37,586 nt of DNA from JANLUX01 sp031366005. GTDB lineage: Bacteria; Bacteroidota; Bacteroidia; AKYH767-A; OLB10. Positions 1 to 8,171 of this stretch are shown one piece after another (positions within the stretch are counted from its first letter, which is position 1; each line of letters begins with the position of its first letter). Position numbers and translations under genes: made by a program. Under the pieces are notes generated by a model. The model made no database searches. It was given only the letters and a program-made list of their open reading frames with translations, and was not told the origin of the DNA. Where the stretch lies: positions 1-37,586 of the forward strand of contig JANLZB010000012.1 in assembly GCA_031366005.1 (NCBI GenBank), written 5' to 3'.

Positions 1-113
1 GTTCTCATTCTATCTGTTCCTGTTTCCTGCTTGGTTACCCAGTTGGCACGGTAAAGCGTGTATAACAATGCAAAAACACCAACTGCAGGTATTATATATT
101 CAAAATTTTCCAT
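1..113 (-). CDS. hppA: Membrane-bound sodium/proton-translocating pyrophosphatase, N-terminal fragment
   Basis: Only the first 37 codons lie in the window; the gene runs off the left edge. The translation starts MENFEYIIPAVGVFALLY, a first transmembrane helix, followed by RANWVTKQETGTDRMR. The helix followed by a W-V-x-K-Q-x-x-G-T-x-x-M stretch is the usual N-terminus of Bacteroidota K+-stimulated pyrophosphate-energised ion pumps. These integral membrane enzymes hydrolyse pyrophosphate and export Na+ or H+. A one-mismatch TAnnTTTG-type box (TATTTTCG, minus strand, 134-141) lies about 20 nt upstream of the ATG. The gene is divergent from the next one. The family call rests on the N-terminus alone. 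Confidence 0.75.
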   Translation of the reverse strand, partial: MENFEYIIPAVGVFALLYTLYRANWVTKQETGTDRMR

Positions 114-201
114 ACTATATTTTTTAAGGGGTGCGAAAATAGATGTTTTAGGCCAAAGCCCAAATTCTAAATTTACAGAAGATTTGCTGACCTAATTGAC
201 T

Positions 202-209
202 TACCTTTG
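202..209 (+). promoter_or_regulatory. TAnnTTTG promoter box
   Basis: TACCTTTG matches the Bacteroidota -7 element exactly. A TTTG lies at 183-186, though the 15-nt spacing to it is shorter than the usual 17-23. The box ends 5 nt before the GTG at 215, so the predicted transcript has essentially no leader. Confidence 0.55.
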
Positions 210-214
210 TAAGA

Positions 215-1414
215 GTGATGAATGTGAACAAATCCTTATTTTACTTTTCATTTATTATTTTGTTTCAATTAGCCAATTCCTCTTTTGGAGCCAGGCTATC
301 GCTTCCTGTTGAGCTTTCTATAGAAAATGGAAATTTTGAAAACTGTATTGTCAAAGTAACAAAAAACGGTAGCGAAATGCTGACTATTTCCGGCAAGGAA
401 AAGTTAAACATCAAGCTGGATTTAAACAGTGATTATTTATTATCATTTAGCAAACCTGGATACATTACTAAGAAAATTGCAGTAAATACAACCGTAACTC
501 CAGAGAGAGAAAGCCAGGTTTTTGAGCCTTATAAAATCGGTGTAAAATTATTTAAGCAGTATGAGGGAATTAATATTGTGGTGTATAATCAACCAGTAGC
601 TAAGATTAAGTTTAATCCGGCTATTGATGACTTTGATTATGATGTTGACTATACCAAATCCATTTTATCGCAGCTTACAGTATCTGAACAGCAGTTAGAA
701 ACACGAGCAGTTGAAGAAAGAAGATTAATTACCTCTGGGGAATTGCCAAAAGAAGGTTTTGTTTCTCATTCTTCATCATCAGAAAGATTTGCTCAATTTC
801 CTTCTATCAAAGAAACAAGAGGAATGTCAACATTGAATAAAACTCAGGCAGATTCTACTTTCCCGATTTATCCTATGAAAGATCCTGTTGATACTGCCAT
901 ATTAAATGGTGGTGCTGATATTATTAATCCTGGAATTTTTAATAGCGGTAACGATAATCTTCCTTCGGGAAATGGTGGTGATGGTGATGATAATAAAAGC
1001 AAACCTGGTAATGAGCAAGGTGTTAATAATGCAAAGGGTATTTTAAATTCAGGTAATGGACTGGATAAAAGTAAAGCCCTTTCCGGTGAGGATAATTATG
1101 ATAAACCACATCAAAAAACAACTGACCATTCCAGTACTTACTCATCATCAACAGGCATAGAAAATAATTCAGGTTTCGATAAGGGAAAAGATGAACAGCA
1201 TTCTGCTGAAACTGAAATTTCTAAAACAAAAGAACTTACCGTAGAACCTAACCGTACCATAACAACCATTAAAATTAGTCCCGATCCATCAGGAGGACAA
1301 AGTGCAGTTATTTACAGAAAGGTACTTTATAACTGGGGAGGACTTTATTATTTTAAGAATCTCACTTATTCTATTTCCAAAGATCTTTTTGAATCAGGAA
1401 CGGGAGAGAAATAA
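215..1414 (+). CDS. Unrecognised secreted protein with low-complexity middle region
   Basis: 399 residues. I do not recognise the family. Residues about 5-25 form a signal peptide (hydrophobic stretch ending NSSFGA), so the product should be exported. Residues about 30-100 look like a small beta-sandwich of the PEGA or carboxypeptidase-regulatory kind (K-L-N-I-K-L-D-L then Y-L-L-S-F-S-K-P-G-Y), a weak resemblance. Residues about 160-340 are rich in Ser, Asn, Gly, Asp and Lys and look disordered. The C-terminus (Y-N-W-G-G-L-Y-Y-F) is ordered again. The GTG at 215 is chosen because it sits 5 nt after the promoter box; the ATG at 218 is the alternative and differs by one residue. It converges with the LutB-like gene downstream. 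Confidence 0.7.
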   Translation: MMNVNKSLFYFSFIILFQLANSSFGARLSLPVELSIENGNFENCIVKVTKNGSEMLTISGKEKLNIKLDLNSDYLLSFSKPGYITKKIAVNTTVTPERESQVFEPYKIGVKLFKQYEGINIVVYNQPVAKIKFNPAIDDFDYDVDYTKSILSQLTVSEQQLETRAVEERRLITSGELPKEGFVSHSSSSERFAQFPSIKETRGMSTLNKTQADSTFPIYPMKDPVDTAILNGGADIINPGIFNSGNDNLPSGNGGDGDDNKSKPGNEQGVNNAKGILNSGNGLDKSKALSGEDNYDKPHQKTTDHSSTYSSSTGIENNSGFDKGKDEQHSAETEISKTKELTVEPNRTITTIKISPDPSGGQSAVIYRKVLYNWGGLYYFKNLTYSISKDLFESGTGEK

Positions 1415-1458
1415 AATAATTTCCTGGTATTTTTAAAATTAAAGTTAAGAAAAACTTT

Positions 1459-2826
1459 TCACCGACTCCCTTTTTTCTCCCGCCATTGCTGGTTAAATGA
1501 TTTAGGTGCTGAAGAAGGCATTTTCCGCAATCCTTCTTTTGATTTTAAAAGCGATTCCATAATATGCTTGCGTGTTTTAAATCCTGTCCAGCTCATCAGT
1601 TCCCGTTTTAGCATTGCTTTTTTCCAGGCATAATAAAACCATCTTTCATTGCGGGAAGTTAATCCCTGCTGTACAAAATCATGTCGGTTTTGCAATAACA
1701 GTTTTCTGAAATCAATTTTCACAGGACATATTTCATTCACTCCTTCTCCTAAAGTCTGGGCATCACTTAAAAATTTATACTCAGCAGTATCCATCATTAA
1801 AGGTGCAGTTATTGCCTGAATTGGTCCTCCATACACATTGCCTCCAATCAGATTATATAAATCAGATTTTGTTTGACAAGCTCCGCAACCAATGCAGCGC
1901 AATGCCTGTCGCTGCACTTCTTTTTCTAAAACATTGGATCGTCCGTTGTCAAGCAGTATTACATACAATTCTTCCGGTCCATCTTTTTCATCCGCTTGCT
2001 TCGGACCACTTATTATATGATTGAAAGCAGACATCGTCTGTCCAATTCCATAAGTGCTTAATAACGGAAGCATCAGATCAATATCACTCAATGCAGGCAC
2101 TATCTTATCAATACCACAAATCACAATGTGGATGCGTGTCGAGGAGGAACATAACAATGCATTGCCTTCATTTTCCGAGATGATAATTGCACCCGGATCA
2201 GCTACTAAAAAATTAGCTCCTGTAATTCCTACTCCTGCATTGGAAAATTCTTCGCTCAGTAAATCACGTGTAAATTTTACCATTTCATCTGTAGAAACAT
2301 TTTCGGGTAACTCAAACCGCTTGTTATAAAACTTTTTTAGTTGCTCTTTATTTTTATGCAAAGCCGGCATCACCATGTGGGTGGATGATTCTTCCTCATA
2401 TTGCAAAATAAAATCTGCAACATCAGTTTCCACCACATTCACATTCTCCGTTTCTAAAACTTTATTTAGATTTATTTCAGAAACAGTATTTGATTTTGAT
2501 TTAATTATTGTGTGAACATTGTTGCGCTTAATGATGTTCAGAATTTCCACCAGTGCATCAGTGCCGTCCTGCGCCCAAAAAACTTTTCCACCTGACTTTA
2601 TAAAATTGGCTTCGAACTCAATCAGGTAACGGTCTAACTGTTCAATCGTTTTCCAGCGAAGACGTGCAGCACGCTCACGGGCAAGTTCAAGATTGCTGTA
2701 TTGTGTTGTAGCCTGCTTAAACCGTTCATCATAAAGCCTGCGCCATTCATGCATCTGCTCATGCAAAGCATTATTCTGCAGATTGACTTCCGCAGCTTTC
2801 ATAAAATCATTTTCAGCAGCACTCAT
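1459..2826 (-). CDS. LutB-like LUD-domain iron-sulfur protein with one predicted [4Fe-4S] cluster
   Basis: 455 residues from the ATG at 2826. The frame extends upstream, but only through the inverted repeat and past the promoter box at 2842-2849, so I reject the longer start. The N-terminal two-thirds is a LUD domain, as in LutB of the LutABC L-lactate oxidation complex. The C-terminal ferredoxin-like part keeps Cys311, Cys314 and Cys317 (C-I-G-C-G-A-C) and Cys367 (in I-C-P-V-K-I). LutB normally has two full CxxCxxCxxxC motifs. Here the fourth Cys of motif one and the first three of motif two are gone (G-E-G-V-N-E precedes I-C-P). The remaining four are the set that binds a single cluster. 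No lutA or lutC gene is nearby. Lactate utilisation is therefore a family-level inference. Confidence 0.85.
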   Translation of the reverse strand: MSAAENDFMKAAEVNLQNNALHEQMHEWRRLYDERFKQATTQYSNLELARERAARLRWKTIEQLDRYLIEFEANFIKSGGKVFWAQDGTDALVEILNIIKRNNVHTIIKSKSNTVSEINLNKVLETENVNVVETDVADFILQYEEESSTHMVMPALHKNKEQLKKFYNKRFELPENVSTDEMVKFTRDLLSEEFSNAGVGITGANFLVADPGAIIISENEGNALLCSSSTRIHIVICGIDKIVPALSDIDLMLPLLSTYGIGQTMSAFNHIISGPKQADEKDGPEELYVILLDNGRSNVLEKEVQRQALRCIGCGACQTKSDLYNLIGGNVYGGPIQAITAPLMMDTAEYKFLSDAQTLGEGVNEICPVKIDFRKLLLQNRHDFVQQGLTSRNERWFYYAWKKAMLKRELMSWTGFKTRKHIMESLLKSKEGLRKMPSSAPKSFNQQWREKKGSR

Positions 2827-2841
2827 AAAAATTAAAGTGTC

Positions 2842-2849
2842 CAAAAGTA
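2842..2849 (-). promoter_or_regulatory. TAnnTTTG promoter box for the LutB-like gene
   Basis: On the minus strand this reads TACTTTTG, an exact match to TAnnTTTG, 15 nt upstream of the ATG at 2826. It lies just outside the inverted repeat at 2856-2964. Confidence 0.55.
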
Positions 2850-2855
2850 ACAGAA

Positions 2856-2964
2856 GGTTACCAATTAACGATCCCGATTTATCGGGATTACGAATACAAC
2901 GAATCATTGAGTGAGAGATACGAGTTATTAGTAATATTCGTATCCAATTCGTTAATTGGTAACC
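2856..2964. repeat. Intergenic inverted repeat between divergent genes
   Basis: GGTTACCAATTAACG (2856-2870) and its perfect reverse complement (2950-2964) flank 79 bp. Inside the left half is a second palindrome, ATCCCGAT-TT-ATCGGGAT (2871-2888). The right half (about 2928-2964) is nearly identical to the sequence just before scpA (7344-7390), so this is a member of a dispersed family. It fills the space between the divergent promoters at 2842-2849 and 2969-2976. Confidence 0.8.
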
Positions 2965-2968
2965 AAAC

Positions 2969-2976
2969 TATCTTTG
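2969..2976 (+). promoter_or_regulatory. TAnnTTTG promoter box deciding the M23 peptidase start
   Basis: TATCTTTG is an exact match. It lies inside the longer reading frame that would start with TTG at 2956 and ends 6 nt before the ATG at 2983. This favours the ATG start and a leaderless transcript. Confidence 0.6.
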
Positions 2977-2982
2977 CCAGCA

Positions 2983-3855
2983 ATGGCAGAATCAAAACAA
3001 AAGCGGAAAAAGATTGGACGTAACCTGCGCAATAAATTCCGTTTGGTGGTGATGAATGATGAAACACTGGAAGAAAGATTTGCCATCCGGCTTTCGCCAA
3101 TGAATGTGATTGTTTTTTTCGGAACTATCATGCTTGCTCTGATATTCATCACCCTTTATCTGATTGCTTTTACTCCTTTGCGGGAATATATTCCCGGTTA
3201 TGCTGATGTGAACATGAGACGTAATATGGTGATGCTTTCGCTGAAAGCAGATTCAATGGAAAAACAAATGCATGCGGAGAATTTATTTCTGAATACTTTC
3301 AATAAAGTGATGCAGGATAGTATTAAACCGGAAAGTCATGCTGCAGATACATCACAGACTTCGCTATATGACAGCATACGCCATTTGCAACGTTCGGAAG
3401 ATGATTCATTGTTAAGACTATTGGTAGAATCACAGGATCAGTACGTTCTTTCTGCCAATGATAAATCATTTTCCACCGGAATCGGAAGCTATTATTTTTT
3501 CACTCCAGTTAAAGGAACCATTACAACTCCATTTAGCACCATTAAAAAACATTTTGGTGTTGACATTGTTGCTTCTCCGGATGAAGTGATTAAGTGTGCA
3601 TTGGACGGAACAGTGGTTATTGCTAACTGGACATCAGAAACAGGATACATCATTGGTGTGCAGCATAGCAACAATCTCTTTACTTTATACAAACACAATT
3701 CTGCATTATTAAAAAGTGTTGGTGATTATGTAAAAGCAGGTGAAGTAATTGCCATCATTGGCAACACGGGCGAATATACCAGCGGACCACATTTACATTT
3801 TGAATTATGGTATAATAGCAGTCCGGTAAATCCGGTTGATTATATGAGCTTCTGA
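2983..3855 (+). CDS. M23 (LytM-type) metallopeptidase, membrane-anchored
   Basis: 290 residues. A basic N-terminus (KQKRKK) is followed by one transmembrane helix at about residues 39-62, so the rest should lie in the periplasm. A short helical stretch leads into a C-terminal peptidase M23 domain. It has the zinc-binding H-x3-D (H-F-G-V-D, about residue 189) and the H-L-H-F-E motif (about residue 269) with the usual Asn-Pro-Val-Asp ending. Such proteins cut peptidoglycan cross-links or, when inactive, regulate amidases; the metal ligands here look intact. The ATG at 2983 is preferred over the upstream TTG because of the promoter box. dxr follows after 68 bp. Confidence 0.88.
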   Translation: MAESKQKRKKIGRNLRNKFRLVVMNDETLEERFAIRLSPMNVIVFFGTIMLALIFITLYLIAFTPLREYIPGYADVNMRRNMVMLSLKADSMEKQMHAENLFLNTFNKVMQDSIKPESHAADTSQTSLYDSIRHLQRSEDDSLLRLLVESQDQYVLSANDKSFSTGIGSYYFFTPVKGTITTPFSTIKKHFGVDIVASPDEVIKCALDGTVVIANWTSETGYIIGVQHSNNLFTLYKHNSALLKSVGDYVKAGEVIAIIGNTGEYTSGPHLHFELWYNSSPVNPVDYMSF

Positions 3856-3923
3856 TTCTCCTTTCATCCATAAAATTTTTATCACCTTTGCAATAACATC
3901 TTTTCAATTAATTAAATCCTCTA

Positions 3924-5105
3924 TTGAAAAAACGCATTGCTATATTAGGATCTACAGGTTCCATAGGCACACAAGCTTTAGAAGTGATTGCAGCTAACAA
4001 GGAATTGTTGGAAGTGGAATTGCTGACTGCAAACAACAATCATGAATTGTTGATTCAGCAGGCATTAATGCACAAGCCCAACTCTGTTATTATTGGTGGT
4101 AAAGAAAAATTTACCACTGTCAGCGATGCATTGCAATCGCATAACATCAAAGTTTTTGCTGGTTATGAATCTATTCTTCAACTGATGGAAAGTGATACAA
4201 TAGATATGGTGCTTACTGCAATGGTGGGTTTTTCAGGATTGCAACCTACAGTGGCTGCAATCAATGCCGGAAAAAATATTGCATTGGCAAACAAAGAAAC
4301 ATTGGTGGTTGCCGGTGAACTGATTACTTCATTAGCCAAAGAAAAAGGTGTAAATATTTATCCTGTTGATTCAGAACACAGCGCTATTTTTCAATGTCTT
4401 GTTGGAGAATTTCATAATCCAATTGAAAAAATTTATCTTACTGCATCGGGCGGGCCATTCAGAGGAAAAACAGCGGCTGAACTTTCATTAGTAACTAAAG
4501 CGCAGGCTCTCAAACATCCTAACTGGAGCATGGGTGCAAAAATTACCATTGATTCTGCAAGCCTCATGAATAAAGGTTTAGAGATGATAGAAGCAAAATG
4601 GCTTTTCAATTTACAGCCCGAACAAATTGATGTGATCGTGCATCCGCAAAGTATCATCCATTCTATAGTTCAGTTTAAGGATGGAAGCATGAAAGCGCAG
4701 ATGGGTTTGCCGGATATGAAGTTACCAATACAGTATGCCCTCACTTATCCGCATCGTACACAAAATGATTTTCCACGTTTTAATTTTTTAAATTATCCTC
4801 AGCTCACATTTGAAGCTGCTGATGAAAAAACTTTTCGCTGCCTTTCACTTGCCCGCACTGCTATGATGAAAGGAGGAAACTCACCTTGCATTATCAATGC
4901 TGCCAATGAAATTGCAGTAGCCGCATTTCTGGAGGATAAAATCGGGTTTATGGAAATTCCTGAACTGATAGAATCATGTCTCCAAAAAATTAATTTTATC
5001 CACAAATGCAGCTTTGATGATTACCTGCAAACGGATAAAGAGACCAGGCTTTGCGCGCACAACATTGTAGCCGAAAAAAAATCTGTAATTTCGCCCACAC
5101 GTTAG
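3924..5105 (+). CDS. dxr: 1-deoxy-D-xylulose-5-phosphate reductoisomerase
   Basis: 393 residues, full family length. It converts 1-deoxy-D-xylulose 5-phosphate to 2-C-methyl-D-erythritol 4-phosphate with NADPH, the second step of the MEP isoprenoid pathway in the cytosol. The NADPH-binding G-S-T-G-S-I-G is at residues 9-15. Later come V-D-S-E-H-S-A, S-G-G-P-F-R-G, N-K-G-L-E-M-I-E-A and V-H-P-Q-S-I-I-H-S, which hold the metal and substrate residues. The start is TTG: an in-frame TAA lies at 3909-3911 and any later start would remove the nucleotide-binding loop. CACCTTTG at 3883-3890 is a one-mismatch promoter box. rseP follows after 55 bp, a common Bacteroidota order. dxs is 11 kb away at 16089. 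Confidence 0.96.
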   Translation: MKKRIAILGSTGSIGTQALEVIAANKELLEVELLTANNNHELLIQQALMHKPNSVIIGGKEKFTTVSDALQSHNIKVFAGYESILQLMESDTIDMVLTAMVGFSGLQPTVAAINAGKNIALANKETLVVAGELITSLAKEKGVNIYPVDSEHSAIFQCLVGEFHNPIEKIYLTASGGPFRGKTAAELSLVTKAQALKHPNWSMGAKITIDSASLMNKGLEMIEAKWLFNLQPEQIDVIVHPQSIIHSIVQFKDGSMKAQMGLPDMKLPIQYALTYPHRTQNDFPRFNFLNYPQLTFEAADEKTFRCLSLARTAMMKGGNSPCIINAANEIAVAAFLEDKIGFMEIPELIESCLQKINFIHKCSFDDYLQTDKETRLCAHNIVAEKKSVISPTR

Positions 5106-5160
5106 AGTTAAGCAATAATTGCTTTCTTATCACGCTTAATTCAGTTAACACAAAACAACA

Positions 5161-6498
5161 ATGACAGGACTTATAATGGCGGCCCAATTGATTTTGGGTC
5201 TTGCTATACTGGTAACTTTACATGAGCTGGGACATTTTCTTGCAGCGCGCGCTTTTGGTATCAGGGTAGAAAAATTTTATCTTTTTTTCGATGCATGGGG
5301 CATTAAGCTTTTCAGTTTCACCAAAGGAGATACTGAATATGGAATTGGCTGGCTTCCACTTGGCGGTTATGTTAAGATTGCCGGTATGGTGGATGAAAGT
5401 CTGGATACTGAAAAGTTAGCACAGGAACCACAGCCATGGGAATTCCGCAGTAAACCTGCATGGCAGCGTTTGATCGTAATGCTTGCCGGAGTTACAATGA
5501 ATGTGATCCTGGGAGTTTCCATTTATTCCTACAACTTATTGCATTTCAAAAAAGAATATCTGCCGCTTGCGGAAGTAAATAAGCACGAAGGAATTTATGC
5601 TTATAAATTAGGGCGTGATCTTGGTTTTCAAAACGGTGATAAAATTGTTGCAATTAATGGTAAACCTTTTGAACGATTTGAAGATGCAACATCTTCGCGT
5701 GTTTTGTTTGGAGCAACTATTACTGCAGTGCGTAACGGTCAGACCATTGAAGTTGAAATTCCTAATAATTTTTATCGTACACTGAGTACTGAAGGGCGAT
5801 GGAATTTTATTGGTACCGGTCATCTTAAATATGATGTGAATGAAGTGCTGCCAGGTCAGGCTGCAGAAAAAGCCGGGCTTAAAAAAGGAGATGCAATTAT
5901 TGCAATTGAAGGCAACCCTATTCTTGATTATGATGATTTAAAAAATAAACTGGATAATCTTAAAGAGCCTACAATTCAACTCACTATTTCGCGCGATAAA
6001 AAAATTATTCCGATTGTGTGTGAAGTAATTCCAAAGAAAATGATTGGCGTTGGATATAGTGCATCAATAAACCCTAATGCTGATTACAAATTGAAACCTT
6101 ACACTTTTGCTACTGCTTTAAAATTTGGCTATCGTGATGCTGTTGAAGCCCTTGTTTCTAATGCTAAAGGGTTAAGAAAAATTTTTACAGGTGAAGAGAA
6201 AGCGAGTGACTCAGTACAAGGTCCTATTGGCATTGCTCAACTTTATGGAGGTGAGTGGGACTGGGCGCGTTTTTGGTATTTAACAGGATTACTTTCAATG
6301 GTACTTGCGTTTATGAATATCTTACCTATTCCTGCACTGGATGGTGGTCATGTTATTTTTCTTGCCGTGGAGAGTATAACACGAAGAAAGTTCAGTGATA
6401 AATTTATGGAACGTGCTCAGATAGTGGGCATGGTGATTTTGCTTTCGCTGATGGCTTTTGCTGTGGGTAATGATGTATGGAAACATATTATTAATTAA
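5161..6498 (+). CDS. rseP: Site-2 protease RseP, M50 family zinc metalloprotease
   Basis: 445 residues. Intramembrane protease that releases regulators such as anti-sigma factors by cutting within the membrane. The zinc motif H-E-L-G-H is at residues 21-25 in the first transmembrane segment. The third ligand lies in the late motif N-I-L-P-I-P-A-L-D-G-G-H near residue 390. Between them are two PDZ-like regions; the second (E-V-L-P-G-Q-A-A-E-K-A-G-L-K-K-G-D) is clear. Hydrophobic segments near residues 100-120, 375-395 and 420-440 complete the fold. It follows dxr and is probably co-transcribed with it. The next gene starts 3 bp after its stop codon. Confidence 0.95.
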   Translation: MTGLIMAAQLILGLAILVTLHELGHFLAARAFGIRVEKFYLFFDAWGIKLFSFTKGDTEYGIGWLPLGGYVKIAGMVDESLDTEKLAQEPQPWEFRSKPAWQRLIVMLAGVTMNVILGVSIYSYNLLHFKKEYLPLAEVNKHEGIYAYKLGRDLGFQNGDKIVAINGKPFERFEDATSSRVLFGATITAVRNGQTIEVEIPNNFYRTLSTEGRWNFIGTGHLKYDVNEVLPGQAAEKAGLKKGDAIIAIEGNPILDYDDLKNKLDNLKEPTIQLTISRDKKIIPIVCEVIPKKMIGVGYSASINPNADYKLKPYTFATALKFGYRDAVEALVSNAKGLRKIFTGEEKASDSVQGPIGIAQLYGGEWDWARFWYLTGLLSMVLAFMNILPIPALDGGHVIFLAVESITRRKFSDKFMERAQIVGMVILLSLMAFAVGNDVWKHIIN

Positions 6499-6524
6499 GA
6501 ATGCAGAATTCAGAATGCAGAATT
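6498..6524. repeat. Short tandem repeat at a gene start
   Basis: The 13-mer AGAATGCAGAATT occurs twice (6498-6510 and 6512-6524), separated by one C. It supplies the ATG and first codons of the next gene, whose N-terminus (M-Q-N-S-E-C-R-I-N) is therefore repeat-derived. Confidence 0.7.
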
Positions 6525-7328
6525 AATTTTAAAGTGGAACCATATTACTTTTTAAAATGGCTTCTGATTTTTGCAATGCTGATTTTCTTTTCACCTAAAA
6601 CATTTGCCCAAAAAGATTCATTAGTAAAAGACTCTCTTGTTTACCATAAAGTCTTACTCGTTCAGTTTGATACATTGATGTATTTGAGTGATGCAGAATC
6701 AGACATCATGCAGCAAAGTGAAAAAAAAGTGGATGACTGTCGAACCTATTTCCGCAAAAGTCTTGATAACAAAATTGCAGGCGAAGTAGCATCTGTGATT
6801 CCCTGTTATTCTCTCTTAAATGATAAAACCACTCAAGCTGCAGAAGCAATAGGTGAATTGTACGGAAGCAGCAGCTATCAGTATGATGAACCGATGAAAT
6901 TGAAACATATAAAATCATCTAAACCAAAAACTTCTGCTGATAATTCAAAAGAAAATAAAGATTCGAAAGTTGCGCCTCAATATATCACGGTTCAGGGAGA
7001 TGCAAAATATATGAATGCTGTGATTGAGAATAAAAATGTATTTGAAAAATTAAACAAACAATATGGTGCTGATTTATTTATTCTTATCAATCAATTTGAA
7101 ATAAAAACAAATTACAATAGCTGCATTGATATTGAGCGTCATGTTTACAAACGCGAAGTGATCGTTAGTTATTCAATGTATGATGCAAAAGGAAAACAAG
7201 TGGATGGCAACATTGCTCATGCATATTTTCCTTCTGATTCAAACCGTGATCGCGATATTTCTGAACGTACATTTCCATTGATTGCAGAATCCATTGCAAA
7301 TCATGTGCGTTCGTTGAGCATAAAGTAA
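6501..7328 (+). CDS. Unrecognised exported protein
   Basis: 275 residues from the ATG at 6501. I do not recognise the family. A hydrophobic segment at about residues 18-33 ending F-S-P-K-T-F-A-Q looks like a signal peptide with cleavage after A-Q, so the product should be periplasmic or surface-exposed. The mature part has a Lys/Ser-rich stretch at about residues 135-155, then a compact domain (A-D-L-F-I-L-I-N-Q-F-E-I-K-T-N-Y-N-S-C) that may be beta-rich. The start lies within a short tandem repeat immediately after rseP. The first dozen residues are unlikely to be ancestral and a non-ATG start closer to the hydrophobic core is possible. It probably belongs to the dxr-rseP transcript. Confidence 0.7.
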   Translation: MQNSECRINFKVEPYYFLKWLLIFAMLIFFSPKTFAQKDSLVKDSLVYHKVLLVQFDTLMYLSDAESDIMQQSEKKVDDCRTYFRKSLDNKIAGEVASVIPCYSLLNDKTTQAAEAIGELYGSSSYQYDEPMKLKHIKSSKPKTSADNSKENKDSKVAPQYITVQGDAKYMNAVIENKNVFEKLNKQYGADLFILINQFEIKTNYNSCIDIERHVYKREVIVSYSMYDAKGKQVDGNIAHAYFPSDSNRDRDISERTFPLIAESIANHVRSLSIK

Positions 7329-7343
7329 ATCAATGAAGAATAA

Positions 7344-7390
7344 AAATTCGTTAATTCGTAATATTCGTTTCCCATTCGTTAATTGGTAAC
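7344..7390. repeat. Second copy of the dispersed repeat, abutting scpA
   Basis: This stretch is near-identical to 2918-2964, including GTAATATTCGT and CGTTAATTGGTAACC (7376-7390). It ends one base before the ATG of scpA. It is a half copy, without the left arm seen at 2856. Confidence 0.75.
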
Positions 7391-7391
7391 C

Positions 7392-8171
7392 ATGAGTTTT
7401 GAAATTAAGCTTCCGCATTTTGAAGGTCCGTTTGACCTTTTGCTTTTCTTTATTGAACGTGATGAATTAGACATTCATGATATTCCCATTGCAAAAATCA
7501 GCAATGAGTTTTTTGATTTCATGCACCAGATGCAAACAATGAATATTGAGCTTGCCAGTGAATTTATTTTAGTGGCTGCAACACTCATGCGCATCAAAGC
7601 AAAAATGTTGTTGCCACGTTATGAAAAAGATGAGCAGGGTAATGAGATTGATCCGCGCCATGACCTGGTACGGCAGCTTTTAGATTACAAACAGTTTAAA
7701 GCAGCGTCAGAAGATTTGCGTGTGCTGGAAGAAGAACGCCTGCAACGTTTTGCACGTGGTAATATTCAGCAAGAGCTGGCCAAGATGGCGGTGAGCAGTG
7801 AATCAGGTTATGCTGGTGAACTGAATGCACTTACACTTTATAAACTCATTGCAACTTTTGAAAAAGTAATGCATCGGTTTGAGGACAATCAAAACCGTGT
7901 TATCCATACTGTTGTTCAGTTTCCTTTTACAATCGAAAACCAAAAAGATTATATCAAAGCACGCTTGTTTAAAAAGCCTCAATTAAATTTCAAAGAAATT
8001 TTCGAAGAATGCACCAGCAAGTTGCATGCTGTATTTACATTTCTTGCATTGCTTGAGCTTTTGCAAAACAGGATGCTCTATATTTTTGTTGGAGAAGGGT
8101 TCAATAATTTTGTGATCAGCACGCCCGAAGGAGCACCTGAAAAATTACCCGGACCAGAAGATGCAAACTGA
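7392..8171 (+). CDS. scpA: Segregation and condensation protein A
   Basis: 259 residues. ScpA is the kleisin subunit that bridges SMC heads and, with ScpB, forms the bacterial condensin needed for chromosome segregation. The N-terminal motif F-E-G-P-F-D-L-L-L-F-F-I (about residues 11-22) followed by D-E-L-D-I-H-D-I-P-I-A-K-I is characteristic. The middle is charged and helical and the C-terminus is a winged-helix-like domain (about residues 170-250). The ATG at 7392 is chosen over a TTG nine bases upstream because that start lies inside the dispersed repeat. The 3' end overlaps the next gene by 11 bp. No scpB or smc is in the window. Confidence 0.93.
   Translation: MSFEIKLPHFEGPFDLLLFFIERDELDIHDIPIAKISNEFFDFMHQMQTMNIELASEFILVAATLMRIKAKMLLPRYEKDEQGNEIDPRHDLVRQLLDYKQFKAASEDLRVLEEERLQRFARGNIQQELAKMAVSSESGYAGELNALTLYKLIATFEKVMHRFEDNQNRVIHTVVQFPFTIENQKDYIKARLFKKPQLNFKEIFEECTSKLHAVFTFLALLELLQNRMLYIFVGEGFNNFVISTPEGAPEKLPGPEDAN

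Noticed and set aside
2827..2907. Longer N-terminus of the LutB-like protein
   Set aside because: The extension is encoded by the inverted repeat and would lie upstream of the promoter box at 2842-2849.
2956..2982. TTG start of the M23 frame
   Set aside because: A perfect promoter box (2969-2976) lies inside these codons; the ATG at 2983 gives a normal protein.
5110..5124. AAGCAAT-A-ATTGCTT palindrome between dxr and rseP
   Set aside because: Single-base loop, no T-tract and no promoter context; it is short enough to be chance in AT-rich DNA.
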